A stretch of 31,202 nucleotides of DNA from Bacillota bacterium (GCA_023391425.1 JAEWAX010000101.1:1-31202), one strand, 5' to 3'. Counted from the first letter of the stretch, positions 16,651 through 24,342 are shown. Notes: generated by a model from the letters alone, not told the origin. Translations and numbers: made by a program.

Positions 16651-17652
16651 ATGAATGCATGTGTAATTTCCACATTCAGATGTAATGCAAAATGCCATAT
16701 GTGCGATATCTGGAAGTATCCTACCAGAAAAGATGAAGAGATAACTCCGGAAATAGTAGCTAAGCTGCCCAGTGGCCTTGGGAGAGTAAATCTTACCGGT
16801 GGTGAACCCTTTCTTAGGGATGATATTGAGGAATTGGTAGGGATACTCTATAAAAAGTGTGAATTAGTTGAAATAAGTACAAATGGATACTTCACAGATA
16901 GGATAATAAAAATTGCAAAAAAATATCCAAAGGTAATGTTTAGAATTAGCATAGAAGGTTTACCAAAGCTAAATGACGATCTTAGAGGTTTAAAAGACGG
17001 CTTTGATCATGCCATGAGGACTATTCTGGAACTCAAAAAGACTAGAGTAAAGGATTTTGGTTTTAGCATAGTTATATGTGATAAAAATGCAGAGGATCTA
17101 GTCTCTATTTATGAATTATGCTCTCAGCTTGGCATTGAGTTCGGGAATTCTACGATGCATAACTCCTGGTATTTCCACAAATGTGATAATGCCGTTAATA
17201 ATGTTGAGCTCGCAGTGGCAAAGGAAAAAGAATTCATGAAATCGCTTCTGGAATCAAAACGCAGCAATCTTAGAATGAGGGTGAAGGATTGGCTAAGAGC
17301 ATATTTCAATATTAATATTTTACAGCACATACAAGGACAGGGGAATACACTTAATTCCTGTTGTGCAGGAAAAGATCTGTTTTTCCTTGACCCCTACGGA
17401 AATATTCTACCGTGCAATGGTACAGATGAAAAGTGGATAATGGGAAATCTTAAAGAGAATACCTTTGAGGAGATTTGGAGCAGTAAAAAAGCTGAACAAA
17501 TTCGAAGTCAGGTAAATAGTTGCTGTAAAGAGTGCGCATTTATCGGTACAGCAAGATTTGATATGAAACGCAGACCTTGGAAGCCTATTTCATGGATATT
17601 GAGTAATAAAGTAAGAATAGGATTAGACAAGGAGATTAAGTATTCAGCATGA
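16651..17652 (+). CDS. Radical SAM/SPASM protein of the polysaccharide locus
   Basis: Radical SAM enzyme of 333 aa. Cys11, Cys15 and Cys18 form the CxxxCxxC cluster motif (CNAKCHMC), followed by NLTGGEPFL (SAM-binding GGE). A C-terminal SPASM-like region begins near residue 245 (SCCAGKDLFFLDPYGNILPC) and ends with CCKEC near 300, for auxiliary iron-sulfur cluster binding. GGGAGGA precedes the ATG. Its stop overlaps the next start (ATGA at 17649-17652), so it is coupled to a glycosyltransferase. No precursor peptide or PqqD protein adjoins it, so a sugar, lipid carrier or distant peptide could be the substrate. Enzyme class sure, substrate unknown. Confidence 0.85.
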   Translation: MNACVISTFRCNAKCHMCDIWKYPTRKDEEITPEIVAKLPSGLGRVNLTGGEPFLRDDIEELVGILYKKCELVEISTNGYFTDRIIKIAKKYPKVMFRISIEGLPKLNDDLRGLKDGFDHAMRTILELKKTRVKDFGFSIVICDKNAEDLVSIYELCSQLGIEFGNSTMHNSWYFHKCDNAVNNVELAVAKEKEFMKSLLESKRSNLRMRVKDWLRAYFNINILQHIQGQGNTLNSCCAGKDLFFLDPYGNILPCNGTDEKWIMGNLKENTFEEIWSSKKAEQIRSQVNSCCKECAFIGTARFDMKRRPWKPISWILSNKVRIGLDKEIKYSA

Positions 17653-18782
17653 GAATAATATTTTTAGGGACTCGAGGCTTCCCAGGCGTTCAGGGGGGAA
17701 TAGAAAAACACTGTGAAAATTTGACTGCTAATTTGGCTTCTCTTGGAGCTGAAGTAATAGTTTTTACAAGAAAACCATATGTAGATCCTGCATTGAAGGA
17801 ATACAAGGGAGTAAAACTAATACCAGTTCCTACAATAAAAAACAAGTACTTTGAGACAATAATTCATACTTTTATCGGTATAATCAAGGCGGTGAGGTAC
17901 GAGCCGGATATAGTGCATGTTCATGGAATAGGACCGGGGGTTCTTATTCCCTTTGGCAAGCTGCTCGGACTGAAGTTTGTTCTTACCACTCATGGCTCTA
18001 ACTATAAGCACTTAAAATGGGGCCTTGTCAGTAGATGTTTTTTGAGAATATGTGAATACATTAGTATAAAATTCTGTGATGAAGTAATCGCTGTTTCTGA
18101 AACTATATCCGAAGAAATAGCCGCAAAATATTGTAGAAAGGCTTCATTTATACCAAATGGAGTCACTATGCCAAATCCTTTAAACACAACGGATTATGTT
18201 GATAAGCTATTATTAGAAAAGAAAAAATATATTTTAACAGTAGGTAGATTGGTCCCTGAAAAGGGATTTCACAATCTGATAAATGCGTTTAATAGCCTTG
18301 AACTAGAAGGCTGGAAGCTGGTGATAGTTGGTGGAGAGGATCACAAGAGCAAATATGGAAAACAAATTCATGATTTGGCAAGAAACAATAATAATATCAT
18401 ATTTACTGGGTTCTTAACGGGTATTCCACTACAGCAACTTTATGAAAATGCTGGAATATTTGTGTTGCCATCATATTATGAAGGGTTACCCATTGCACTT
18501 TTAGAAGCAATGAGTTATAACCTTCCATGCATTGCATCTGATATTAGTGCAAATAGGAGTGTAAATTTGCCTGAACAATGCTATTTTAAAACTGAGGACA
18601 TAGAACAACTAAAACAAAGACTTATACAAATTTCATCAACTGACTATTCTTTGGAGGAAATTGTAAATAATAAGGAGAAGTTGCTAAGAAACTACAGCTG
18701 GAGCAATATAACAAATAAAACTCTAGAAATATATAGAAATGTATATAAAGAATTACCTAAAAAGGTAATCGAAACGGGGTGA
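17649..18782 (+). CDS. GT4-family glycosyltransferase
   Basis: Predicted cytoplasmic glycosyltransferase of 377 aa, overlapping the radical SAM gene by 4 nt. N-terminus MRIIFLGTRGFPGVQGGIEK with HCENLTANL, then DIVHVHGIGPGVL and LTTHGSNY. The donor half has LTVGRLVPEKGFHNLINAF (about residue 195) and FVLPSYYEGLPIALLEAMSYN (about residue 280). It resembles the GT at 2218 along its length, with the second more divergent at the N-terminal glycine loop. Sugar specificity unknown. Confidence 0.88.
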   Translation: MRIIFLGTRGFPGVQGGIEKHCENLTANLASLGAEVIVFTRKPYVDPALKEYKGVKLIPVPTIKNKYFETIIHTFIGIIKAVRYEPDIVHVHGIGPGVLIPFGKLLGLKFVLTTHGSNYKHLKWGLVSRCFLRICEYISIKFCDEVIAVSETISEEIAAKYCRKASFIPNGVTMPNPLNTTDYVDKLLLEKKKYILTVGRLVPEKGFHNLINAFNSLELEGWKLVIVGGEDHKSKYGKQIHDLARNNNNIIFTGFLTGIPLQQLYENAGIFVLPSYYEGLPIALLEAMSYNLPCIASDISANRSVNLPEQCYFKTEDIEQLKQRLIQISSTDYSLEEIVNNKEKLLRNYSWSNITNKTLEIYRNVYKELPKKVIETG

Positions 18783-19049
18783 AAGATAAATTAATTGGTT
18801 ACATAAATTCACCAATGAGAGTATTAGGGAATACATTAATAGTAAGAAACCGTATTAATTGTAATTTGTAGGGTATCAGAAGAAAAAAATACATAAGGTA
18901 ATAGCGAGCGAAAAACTTCATCAAGTAAATATTTCCATTTGAAAACATCTGAATAAAGGGATACAATAAGTTACAAATTTTCATATCCCTTAATATACAT
19001 TTGATTATAGCACTAATACTATCAAAATATATAAAAAGGGGAAGAGAAA
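18783..19049. other. Spacer with an imperfect hairpin
   Basis: No credible gene in this 267-bp gap. A perfect 8-bp inverted repeat (AAGGGATA 18956-18963, TATCCCTT 18984-18991) with a 20-nt loop lies about 60 bp before the beta-helix gene, without a T-run. The gap is long for this operon, so a separate promoter for the next gene is possible but I cannot place one. Confidence 0.35.
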
Positions 19050-20498
19050 ATGGGAATAATGAATGCAAATAATGATGTAGGGAATGCAAACTTTTTTAAT
19101 CAGACAGATGGAAAATACTATGCTGATTCAAATTACACGATTGAGGCTAATGATAATACTGATTATCTATTAGATCTTTTTAAATCTGAAGTAACGGTGA
19201 ACTTACCAGCCGGTAACTTCCTGTGTAAGACTAAGATCGTTTTAAATGGTAAAGAGCTCTCGGTGAATGGTATTGTAGGTGAGACAAAAATAGTATTTGA
19301 TAGTAAAACCTATACTAATTATGGAACAGGTGCTTTTGCTGAGTGCTTGATAACCAATAAGAATCATGCCGGTGAATATAAGCCTGATAGCGCACAAAAA
19401 ATAAGTATTTCGGGTATTATATTTGAATATAATAGGTATGTTAACAGCTCGCCGAAAACAATTATGCTGTTCAGAAATATAAAAGGGGCTAATATCAATA
19501 ATTGCTCATTTATAGCTGATTTAGAAAATGGTATTCAAGTCACGAATTTGGATTTTTACAATGCATGCAAAAATGTAACAGTTTCAGATTGTTATTTCAG
19601 CAATAAAACAAAAGCATTAGACGGCGGATGTATATGGGTTAGAAATCTGACATCGCAAGGTGTAAGTGTAGAAGGTAATACAACGGAAAATATTATTATA
19701 AATAATTGTCAATTTGTAAAGAATTCAAAAGATGAGGTTATTGCTGTATATTCTGTAGTCGGCGATGTAAAAGATGTAATAATAAAAAACTGTGATATAA
19801 AAGATTATTCAACTAACCAAAAGACTGTAATAAGTATTTTTTCAAGTGAGGACAATTACTATGGGACTGTAGATAACGTTATTATATATAATAATAGTAT
19901 ATATTCCCAAAGTTTCAAAGCATATGTTATCATGGTTGGCGTTGAAAAAAATATAAAACCAACTACTAATGTAAAAATTACAAATAACAAAATAGTTGTA
20001 GAATCAGAAATAATTATACGCAAGTCTATGATATATAATTCATCCAAAAATAAAGACAGTAATATCCTTATTAATAACAATGAAATTACTGCCACATCAA
20101 GCTCTTACTATAGTGCAATTGCAAATGCCACCTATGCAAATGGGAATAAGATATCCGGAAATATTGAAAATGCTTTTATTGGTGGAATAGTAACAAATAA
20201 TGTTATTACTGGAGTTGTAAATGGAATTGTCAATCCAGTTGTCGCAATAAAGAATACCATTTCACAAGTAAACTGCGGGATTATAGTATACAACGGTGAT
20301 TGTTTTATAAATGGCAATTCGGTAGAGCTAGATAAGGATATTGGAGTTTGTGGTATAAAAATAAGTTCACAAAATAGTATAAATTGTATCAATAATACAA
20401 TCCATATATTTACCCCAAATCAGGATAGTATTATCACGAAAAGTGCCAATACTATATTAAGTAATAACATAGTGCTTGGACCAGATAATATTAATTGA
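19050..20498 (+). CDS. Right-handed beta-helix protein, no membrane anchor
   Basis: Protein of 482 aa, paralogous to the one at 12120. From VGNANFFNQTDGKYYADSNY onward the two align almost without gaps, sharing LPAGNFLCK, KIVFDSK, SSPKTIMLF, CSFIADL, SKDEVIAVYSV, YYGTVD and SNILINNNEI. This copy starts only ten residues before the shared domain, so it lacks the membrane helix and linker of the first, and no signal peptide is visible. GGGGAAG precedes the ATG, supporting this start. It may act in the cytoplasm, leave by another route, or be a duplicate that lost its anchor. Function probably concerns the polysaccharide; no catalytic residues can be named. Confidence 0.8.
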   Translation: MGIMNANNDVGNANFFNQTDGKYYADSNYTIEANDNTDYLLDLFKSEVTVNLPAGNFLCKTKIVLNGKELSVNGIVGETKIVFDSKTYTNYGTGAFAECLITNKNHAGEYKPDSAQKISISGIIFEYNRYVNSSPKTIMLFRNIKGANINNCSFIADLENGIQVTNLDFYNACKNVTVSDCYFSNKTKALDGGCIWVRNLTSQGVSVEGNTTENIIINNCQFVKNSKDEVIAVYSVVGDVKDVIIKNCDIKDYSTNQKTVISIFSSEDNYYGTVDNVIIYNNSIYSQSFKAYVIMVGVEKNIKPTTNVKITNNKIVVESEIIIRKSMIYNSSKNKDSNILINNNEITATSSSYYSAIANATYANGNKISGNIENAFIGGIVTNNVITGVVNGIVNPVVAIKNTISQVNCGIIVYNGDCFINGNSVELDKDIGVCGIKISSQNSINCINNTIHIFTPNQDSIITKSANTILSNNIVLGPDNIN

Positions 20499-20538
20499 TA
20501 GGAAGAATTAGTTGTAGAATTAGATGTTTACGATACTG

Positions 20539-20588
20539 AAAATAGTGACCCGTGCTGAATCTGAAGGATAAGGCAGGTCACTATTTTT
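20539..20588 (+). terminator. Long-stem intrinsic terminator before the RiPP cassette
   Basis: A perfect 12-bp stem, AAAATAGTGACC (20539-20550) with GGTCACTATTTT (20576-20587), with a 25-nt loop; its 3' arm itself ends in a five-T run, then GTG. It lies 41 bp after the beta-helix stop and separates it from the nucleotidyltransferase gene, the probable left edge of the peptide cassette. Confidence 0.65.
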
Positions 20589-20657
20589 GTGTTAAAAAAT
20601 ATCTACAAAGACCTAATAAATGTTAAAACAATAAAAATAGTAGGTGGAGGTTGGGAA

Positions 20658-21905
20658 ATGAAAGAAAAAGACATAATTTTAACTGACATATTAGGTGCTG
20701 CAATTAGAAATAGAGAATTTAATTTTGAGAAGTATAAATCAGGATCAATCAACTGGAGTGACATTTATGCAGAAGCAAGTGCTCATCAAGTTCACACGTT
20801 GATTTATCCAATTATAAAAAAATTAGATTCGCAAATTGGACCTAATGCAACATTAATGGCTAGATGGAATATATCAGTAATTTCCTGTGGAGCCCAGATG
20901 ATCTGCGATGAGGTATGGCTTGGCGAGGTCATTGAAGCTCTTGACAATGCAAAAATTCAGACAATGGTGCTCAAGGGTATGGCCGTAAATAAATGCTATC
21001 CATATCCTGAACTGCGTACTATGGGGGATGCAGACATACTGGTTCATGAAAGTGACATTGATGGGGCGACTGAAATATTGAGGGAACTTGGATATATTGC
21101 TGAGAAGGACCAAAAAACAAAGCATATAGAGTTCTTCAAAAAAAATTCTATCTCAATTGAATTACACAGACTATTGATAGATTATGACTTTATGCGAAAT
21201 AAAGAAAGTTTTCATACTGAAATTTGGGAGAGTCCAGTAGAAATAAATATAGGAATGGCAAAAGCTAAAGCACTGTCATGGGAAATGCAGGTACTACATC
21301 TATGTTTACACATGGCTGCCCACATAACTTATGGAGGCTTTGGACTGAGACAATTGTGTGACTTAGTCATGGTAGTAGAAAAAAAGATTGAGCAAATTAA
21401 TTGGGATATTATAGTAGGCAAGGCAATATACTATGGTGTTGAGCAGTTTGTATTTGCAATATTCACGGTTTGCAACAACTTGTTCAATATGGAAGTACCA
21501 TCAGCCATTTTAAATATGAATAATGTAAGCAAGGAAAAAGTTGACGAATTAATTGAAGATATTTTCTTGAGTGGAGCCTTTGGTAAAAAGGACATGAAAA
21601 GGTCAGCAGCAAATGTGCTTGTAAATAATTCAAACGTTGCTAAGGATTTGGAAGATAAGAATAATTTCTCTAAAGCGGTCCGGATTCTATTTCCTACTCG
21701 AGAGATGATGGCCAAAAGATGTAAGTATTTATATGTGAAGAAAAATCCAATGTTATTACCATTTGCATGGATACATAGAATTGTATATGGGCTAGTTAGA
21801 AAAGATTTTGATTATGATGACAAGAAAGCTCTTTTTAAAGACAATGAGTTGAATAAAATTGCTATGGAAAGAAACTATCTTTTAGAGTGGTTGGGCCTAA
21901 AATAA
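20658..21905 (+). CDS. Nucleotidyltransferase-family protein (NTP_transf_5-like)
   Basis: Protein of 415 aa in the uncharacterised nucleotidyltransferase family often found in RiPP and polysaccharide clusters. The key motif spans residues 105-129: LKGMAVNK, YPYPELR, then GDADILV with metal-ligand type Asp124 and Asp126. A downstream ISIELHRLL and an all-helical C-terminal half are typical. ATG 20658 is preferred because GGTGGAGG lies just upstream; the in-frame GTG 20589 abuts the terminator stem. It opens the peptide cassette, so it may nucleotidylate a precursor, an enzyme or a carrier, but this is inference. Relatives occur with an HPr-kinase-like protein in some lasso peptide clusters, as here. 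Confidence 0.75.
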   Translation: MKEKDIILTDILGAAIRNREFNFEKYKSGSINWSDIYAEASAHQVHTLIYPIIKKLDSQIGPNATLMARWNISVISCGAQMICDEVWLGEVIEALDNAKIQTMVLKGMAVNKCYPYPELRTMGDADILVHESDIDGATEILRELGYIAEKDQKTKHIEFFKKNSISIELHRLLIDYDFMRNKESFHTEIWESPVEINIGMAKAKALSWEMQVLHLCLHMAAHITYGGFGLRQLCDLVMVVEKKIEQINWDIIVGKAIYYGVEQFVFAIFTVCNNLFNMEVPSAILNMNNVSKEKVDELIEDIFLSGAFGKKDMKRSAANVLVNNSNVAKDLEDKNNFSKAVRILFPTREMMAKRCKYLYVKKNPMLLPFAWIHRIVYGLVRKDFDYDDKKALFKDNELNKIAMERNYLLEWLGLK

Positions 21906-21932
21906 AATTTTATTACTTCATAATGGTAAAAA

Positions 21933-21967
21933 AATATGAGGTTTTTAAAAAATATGAGGTTTATAAA
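21933..21967 (+). repeat. 18-bp tandem duplication before precursor 1
   Basis: AATATGAGGTTTTTAAA (21933-21949) and AATATGAGGTTTATAAA (21951-21967) are near-identical at an 18-bp period in the short gap before the Gly-rich precursor gene. It may be a replication slip or alter the untranslated leader of that gene. Confidence 0.6.
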
Positions 21968-21992
21968 AAATAAATACATGGGAGGTATACGT

Positions 21993-22211
21993 ATGAAGGA
22001 TTATGTAAAACCAAGTTACAGCATTATCCAACTTCGTCAAGAGGAAGGTATCGCATGTGGAGGGTCTGGAGATAAAGGGCCATTTGACGAATGGCCAATT
22101 ATTCCATGGCCAATTTTTGGATGGCCAATTGGAGGTGGCGGCGGAAAAGGCGGTAAAGGTGGAAAAGGTGGTAAAGGCGGAAAAGGTGGAAAAGGTGGCA
22201 GAGGTTTTTAG
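21993..22211 (+). CDS. RiPP precursor peptide 1: WPI-repeat and KGG-repeat core
   Basis: Predicted 72-aa precursor. The leader (residues 1-21) shares Tyr4, Pro7, Leu14-Arg15 and Glu17-Glu18 with the two precursors at 23944 and 24123, without gaps. The core is quite different: one Cys22, then three exact WPI units at Trp34, Trp39 and Trp44 (five-residue period), five Gly (47-51), six KGG units (52-69) and a terminal RGF. GGAGG at 21981-21985 supports ATG 21993; an upstream in-frame ATG at 21936 has no such site. It lies directly upstream of PqqD-like and radical SAM genes. Modification of Trp, Lys or Gly is plausible but unproven. A simple surface or anchoring peptide is the alternative. Confidence 0.75.
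   Translation: MKDYVKPSYSIIQLRQEEGIACGGSGDKGPFDEWPIIPWPIFGWPIGGGGGKGGKGGKGGKGGKGGKGGRGF
22092..22208 (+). repeat. In-frame coding repeats (15-bp and 9-bp periods)
   Basis: TGGCCAATT occurs exactly three times at 22092, 22107 and 22122 (15-bp period, encoding WPI). From 22146 six 9-bp units of the type AAAGGYGGW encode KGG, followed by one AGAGGTTTT end. Both periods are multiples of three, so slippage would change unit number without a frameshift. Confidence 0.85.
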
Positions 22212-22270
22212 TAATAAGTTCTTAAGTACAAAGAATTTAATTCACGACCTAAGTAATATATTGAAGCGGT

Positions 22271-22310
22271 GTAAATAGCTGGGTTCAGCTTTATTGACCT
22301 GGCTATTTAC
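22271..22310 (+). other. Stem-loop between precursor 1 and the PqqD-like gene
   Basis: Perfect 9-bp stem GTAAATAGC (22271-22279) with GCTATTTAC (22302-22310) and a 22-nt loop that can add a few more pairs. No T-run follows on the + strand (AAAACAAAAG instead), so it is not a canonical terminator there. It may mark a processing or stability point that makes precursor mRNA more abundant than maturase mRNA. Confidence 0.5.
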
Positions 22311-22356
22311 AAAACAAAAGAGAAATTCGAGAAATATTATTTTTGTGGAGGTTTAT

Positions 22357-22623
22357 ATGCAAATAAAGTCTGGATTTATGCTGCGTGAAATCGCAGGGCA
22401 ATCAGTGGTAGTTCCCTTAGGCTCTAGAGTTGTAGAGTTTAATGGAATAATGACTCTAAGTGAGAGTGGTGCATTATTATGGAGAAAGCTTGAAAACAAT
22501 GCATCAATGGAAGAATTAGTGGAGCTGCTTTTGAAAGAGTATAGCGTAGATGAGAATACTGCACAAAAGGATGTAGGAGATTTTGTAGAAAGCATGAGAA
22601 GCAATAGTATTCTAGAGCTATAA
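22357..22623 (+). CDS. PqqD-like RiPP leader-recognition protein
   Basis: Small protein of 88 aa with the PqqD-domain pattern: MLREIAGQSVVVPLG at the N-terminus, a central VEFNGIMTLSESGALLWRKLE and the C-terminal helical part (MEELVELLLKEYSVDENTAQKDV). PqqD domains bind the leader of a RiPP precursor and deliver it to the modifying enzyme, here most likely the radical SAM protein 113 bp downstream. GTGGAGG supports ATG 22357; the frame is open back to 22294 but without a start site of that quality. Its likely ligands are the shared leaders of the three precursor peptides. Confidence 0.85.
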   Translation: MQIKSGFMLREIAGQSVVVPLGSRVVEFNGIMTLSESGALLWRKLENNASMEELVELLLKEYSVDENTAQKDVGDFVESMRSNSILEL

Positions 22624-22736
22624 ATAAACTAGCTCGTATTAAAATAGTTAGTAAATTTGTAACACTTAGTATTTATAAAAAAATACAAGAGAAATACAAG
22701 CGATAATAAATTGTTGTGGAATAGAAGAGGTGTCTC

Positions 22737-23876
22737 ATGAACCTTAATTGGAAAGTATTTAATAGTATGTTAACAGCTAATGCGATGGAGAGGGAATTGC
22801 CACTCTCAGGCGCATTTGAGTTGACATCCAGATGCAATTTTAAATGTAAAATGTGCTATGTGGCTTGCCCTGCAAATGATAAGAAAGCAATGGCGGCAGA
22901 GCTAACAGCAGAACAGTGGATTGATTTGGGAAGACAGGCTAGAGATGCAGGATTGTTTTTTCTGATTTTAACTGGTGGAGAGGTGTTTTTAAGAAAGGAC
23001 TTTGAAAAGATATATGAGGCCCTATGTGAAATGGGCTTAAACATAACAATTTATTCTAATGCCAGCCTGATAACACCTGAAAAGGCACGATGGCTTGGTA
23101 AAATACCTCCTACAAAAGTAAGTATTACTGTATATGGAGCATCACCAGAAACCTACGAAAAGGTTACAGGGTGCTATGATGGCTATATGAAAACAATGCG
23201 TGCTTTAGATGCATTAAGGGCTGAAAATATTAAACTTGAAATTAAAACAACAGTAGTTGAGGGAAATCATAGAGATTATAAAGAGTTATTTAAGATTGCA
23301 CATACTTATTCAAATACGCTTGGAATTGTAGATTATATTTCACCAAGAAGAGAAGGGTGTGGCTCTGACCCAACTGGGAATAGGTTGTCGCCAGTTGACA
23401 TAGTGGAATATGAAAGGCTAATAAATGACTATGGAAGTAAAATGTACCCTTCAGATAATAAGCTAGAAATTCAAATTAATGAAGATACGATGCAAGAAAA
23501 AATCAAGCTTCAGGAACGAACCATAAAGCATGCAGAAAGTTCAGCATTCAGGTGCCAAGCTGGTAAAACAGCCTTTTGGTTAACTTGGGATGGGAGAATG
23601 ATACCATGTGGCCTTCTCGATATTCCAAGCACGAGGCCTTTAGAAACAGGTTTTGTAGATGCATGGGAACTACTAAAAGAAGGATGTAGAAATATTCCGA
23701 AATGTAGTGACTGTGAAAAATGTGATATGAGGAACGAATGTATGGCTTGTCCAGGAAGACTAATAGCAGAAACAGGTTGCTTTACTAAGCCTGCGCAATA
23801 TCTTTGTGAGGGTGCGAAATGCAGAGCTGCTTTAAGGCAGAAAGAACAATTGGAAACTGTGGAAATAGCTACTTAA
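22737..23876 (+). CDS. Radical SAM/SPASM peptide maturase
   Basis: Enzyme of 379 aa. Cys33, Cys37 and Cys40 form CxxxCxxC (RCNFKCKMCY), followed by ILTGGEVFLR (SAM binding). The C-terminal SPASM region has FRCQAGKTAFWLTWDGRMIPC near residues 270-290, then a Cys-dense stretch (CSDCEKCDMRNECMACPG) and CEGAKC, consistent with two auxiliary Fe-S clusters. Many such enzymes install thioether or carbon-carbon crosslinks in precursors delivered by PqqD. No N-terminal PqqD-like domain is fused; the separate PqqD-like gene upstream fills that role. AGAGGTG supports the ATG. Located between precursor 1 and precursors 2 and 3, it may modify all three. Confidence 0.9.
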   Translation: MNLNWKVFNSMLTANAMERELPLSGAFELTSRCNFKCKMCYVACPANDKKAMAAELTAEQWIDLGRQARDAGLFFLILTGGEVFLRKDFEKIYEALCEMGLNITIYSNASLITPEKARWLGKIPPTKVSITVYGASPETYEKVTGCYDGYMKTMRALDALRAENIKLEIKTTVVEGNHRDYKELFKIAHTYSNTLGIVDYISPRREGCGSDPTGNRLSPVDIVEYERLINDYGSKMYPSDNKLEIQINEDTMQEKIKLQERTIKHAESSAFRCQAGKTAFWLTWDGRMIPCGLLDIPSTRPLETGFVDAWELLKEGCRNIPKCSDCEKCDMRNECMACPGRLIAETGCFTKPAQYLCEGAKCRAALRQKEQLETVEIAT

Positions 23877-23943
23877 ATATAGGGTCGAACAGTGGCTGGG
23901 CTACTGATAACATATTCAAAATTTCTACAGGAGGTGAAAAGGA

Positions 23944-24087
23944 ATGAAAAAATACATTGCTCCCAAGATAGAATTAATTGATTTAAGAGTAGAGGAAAGA
24001 ATGGCTGGTAGTGTATGTGATGGTCAGTGTCTTGAGGATGTTACGTATGATGGCTATACGTATCATGCTGGTCAAAAAGCAAGATGA
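23944..24087 (+). CDS. RiPP precursor peptide 2 (CxxxC, Tyr/Gly-rich core)
   Basis: Predicted 47-aa peptide. The leader begins MKKYIAPKIELIDLRVEE and matches precursors 1 and 3 at Tyr4, Pro7, Leu14, Arg15, Glu17, Glu18. After Met20-Ala21-Gly22, the core has Cys25 and Cys29 (CDGQC) and a Tyr/Gly-rich tail with a YDGYTY stretch. AGGAGG at 23929-23934 lies 9 nt upstream of the ATG. Nothing else explains this strongly ribosome-bound short frame directly behind a radical SAM maturase. Thioether links from Cys are a natural guess. Leader cleavage near residues 21-23 is inference. Confidence 0.75.
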   Translation: MKKYIAPKIELIDLRVEERMAGSVCDGQCLEDVTYDGYTYHAGQKAR

Positions 24088-24122
24088 TAAGACAAATAAT
24101 TTTAAGAAACGAGGTGAAGAGA

Positions 24123-24260
24123 ATGAGAACATACGTAAAGCCTACAATGGAAATCGTAAATTTAAGAGTTGAAGAGAGAATATCAGGAAGTACTTGCATG
24201 GTTGGATCATGTATAGATAAGAAAACTGGCGAACTAATATATAATTCACAGACTAACTAA
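24123..24260 (+). CDS. RiPP precursor peptide 3 (CxxxxC core)
   Basis: Predicted 45-aa peptide. Leader MRTYVKPTMEIVNLRVEE is the closest to precursor 2 in sequence and order, with Ile20-Ser21-Gly22 at the presumed junction. The core has Cys25 and Cys30 (CMVGSC) and a short polar tail ending NSQTN. GAGGTG at 24111-24116 lies 6 nt before the ATG. It starts 35 bp after precursor 2, so the two are probably co-translated from one message. A terminator-like hairpin follows. Confidence 0.75.
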   Translation: MRTYVKPTMEIVNLRVEERISGSTCMVGSCIDKKTGELIYNSQTN

Positions 24261-24273
24261 TATTAGAATGTCT

Positions 24274-24326
24274 GCAATAACGACTAGGAGGGTATGTTCA
24301 CTCCAGTCGTTATTGCCAATCTTTTT
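24274..24326 (+). terminator. Attenuator-like terminator after precursors 2 and 3
   Basis: Perfect 12-bp stem GCAATAACGACT (24274-24285) with AGTCGTTATTGC (24305-24316); GGAG and CTCC extend it inward past one bulge. CAATC and a five-T run (24322-24326) follow. It lies 13 bp after precursor 3 and just before the ribosome binding site of the kinase gene, so it could let precursors be made in excess over the downstream enzymes. Confidence 0.7.
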
Positions 24327-24342
24327 ACTAAGGAGTGGGAGA

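Noticed and set aside
12120..20498. Recent exact duplication of the beta-helix gene
   Set aside because: The paralogues differ throughout and have no shared flanking DNA, so the duplication is not recent.
22057..22278. 73-aa frame overlapping precursor 1
   Set aside because: Open only because the 9-bp repeats lack stops in that frame; no ribosome binding site, and the other frame shares the leader with two further peptides.
22271..22310. Stem-loop after precursor 1 as an intrinsic terminator
   Set aside because: No T-run follows on the + strand; kept only as an unassigned stem-loop.
24268..24342. Longer start for the HPr-kinase-like protein
   Set aside because: It would translate through the terminator hairpin; ATG 24343 has AGGAGTGGGAG just upstream.
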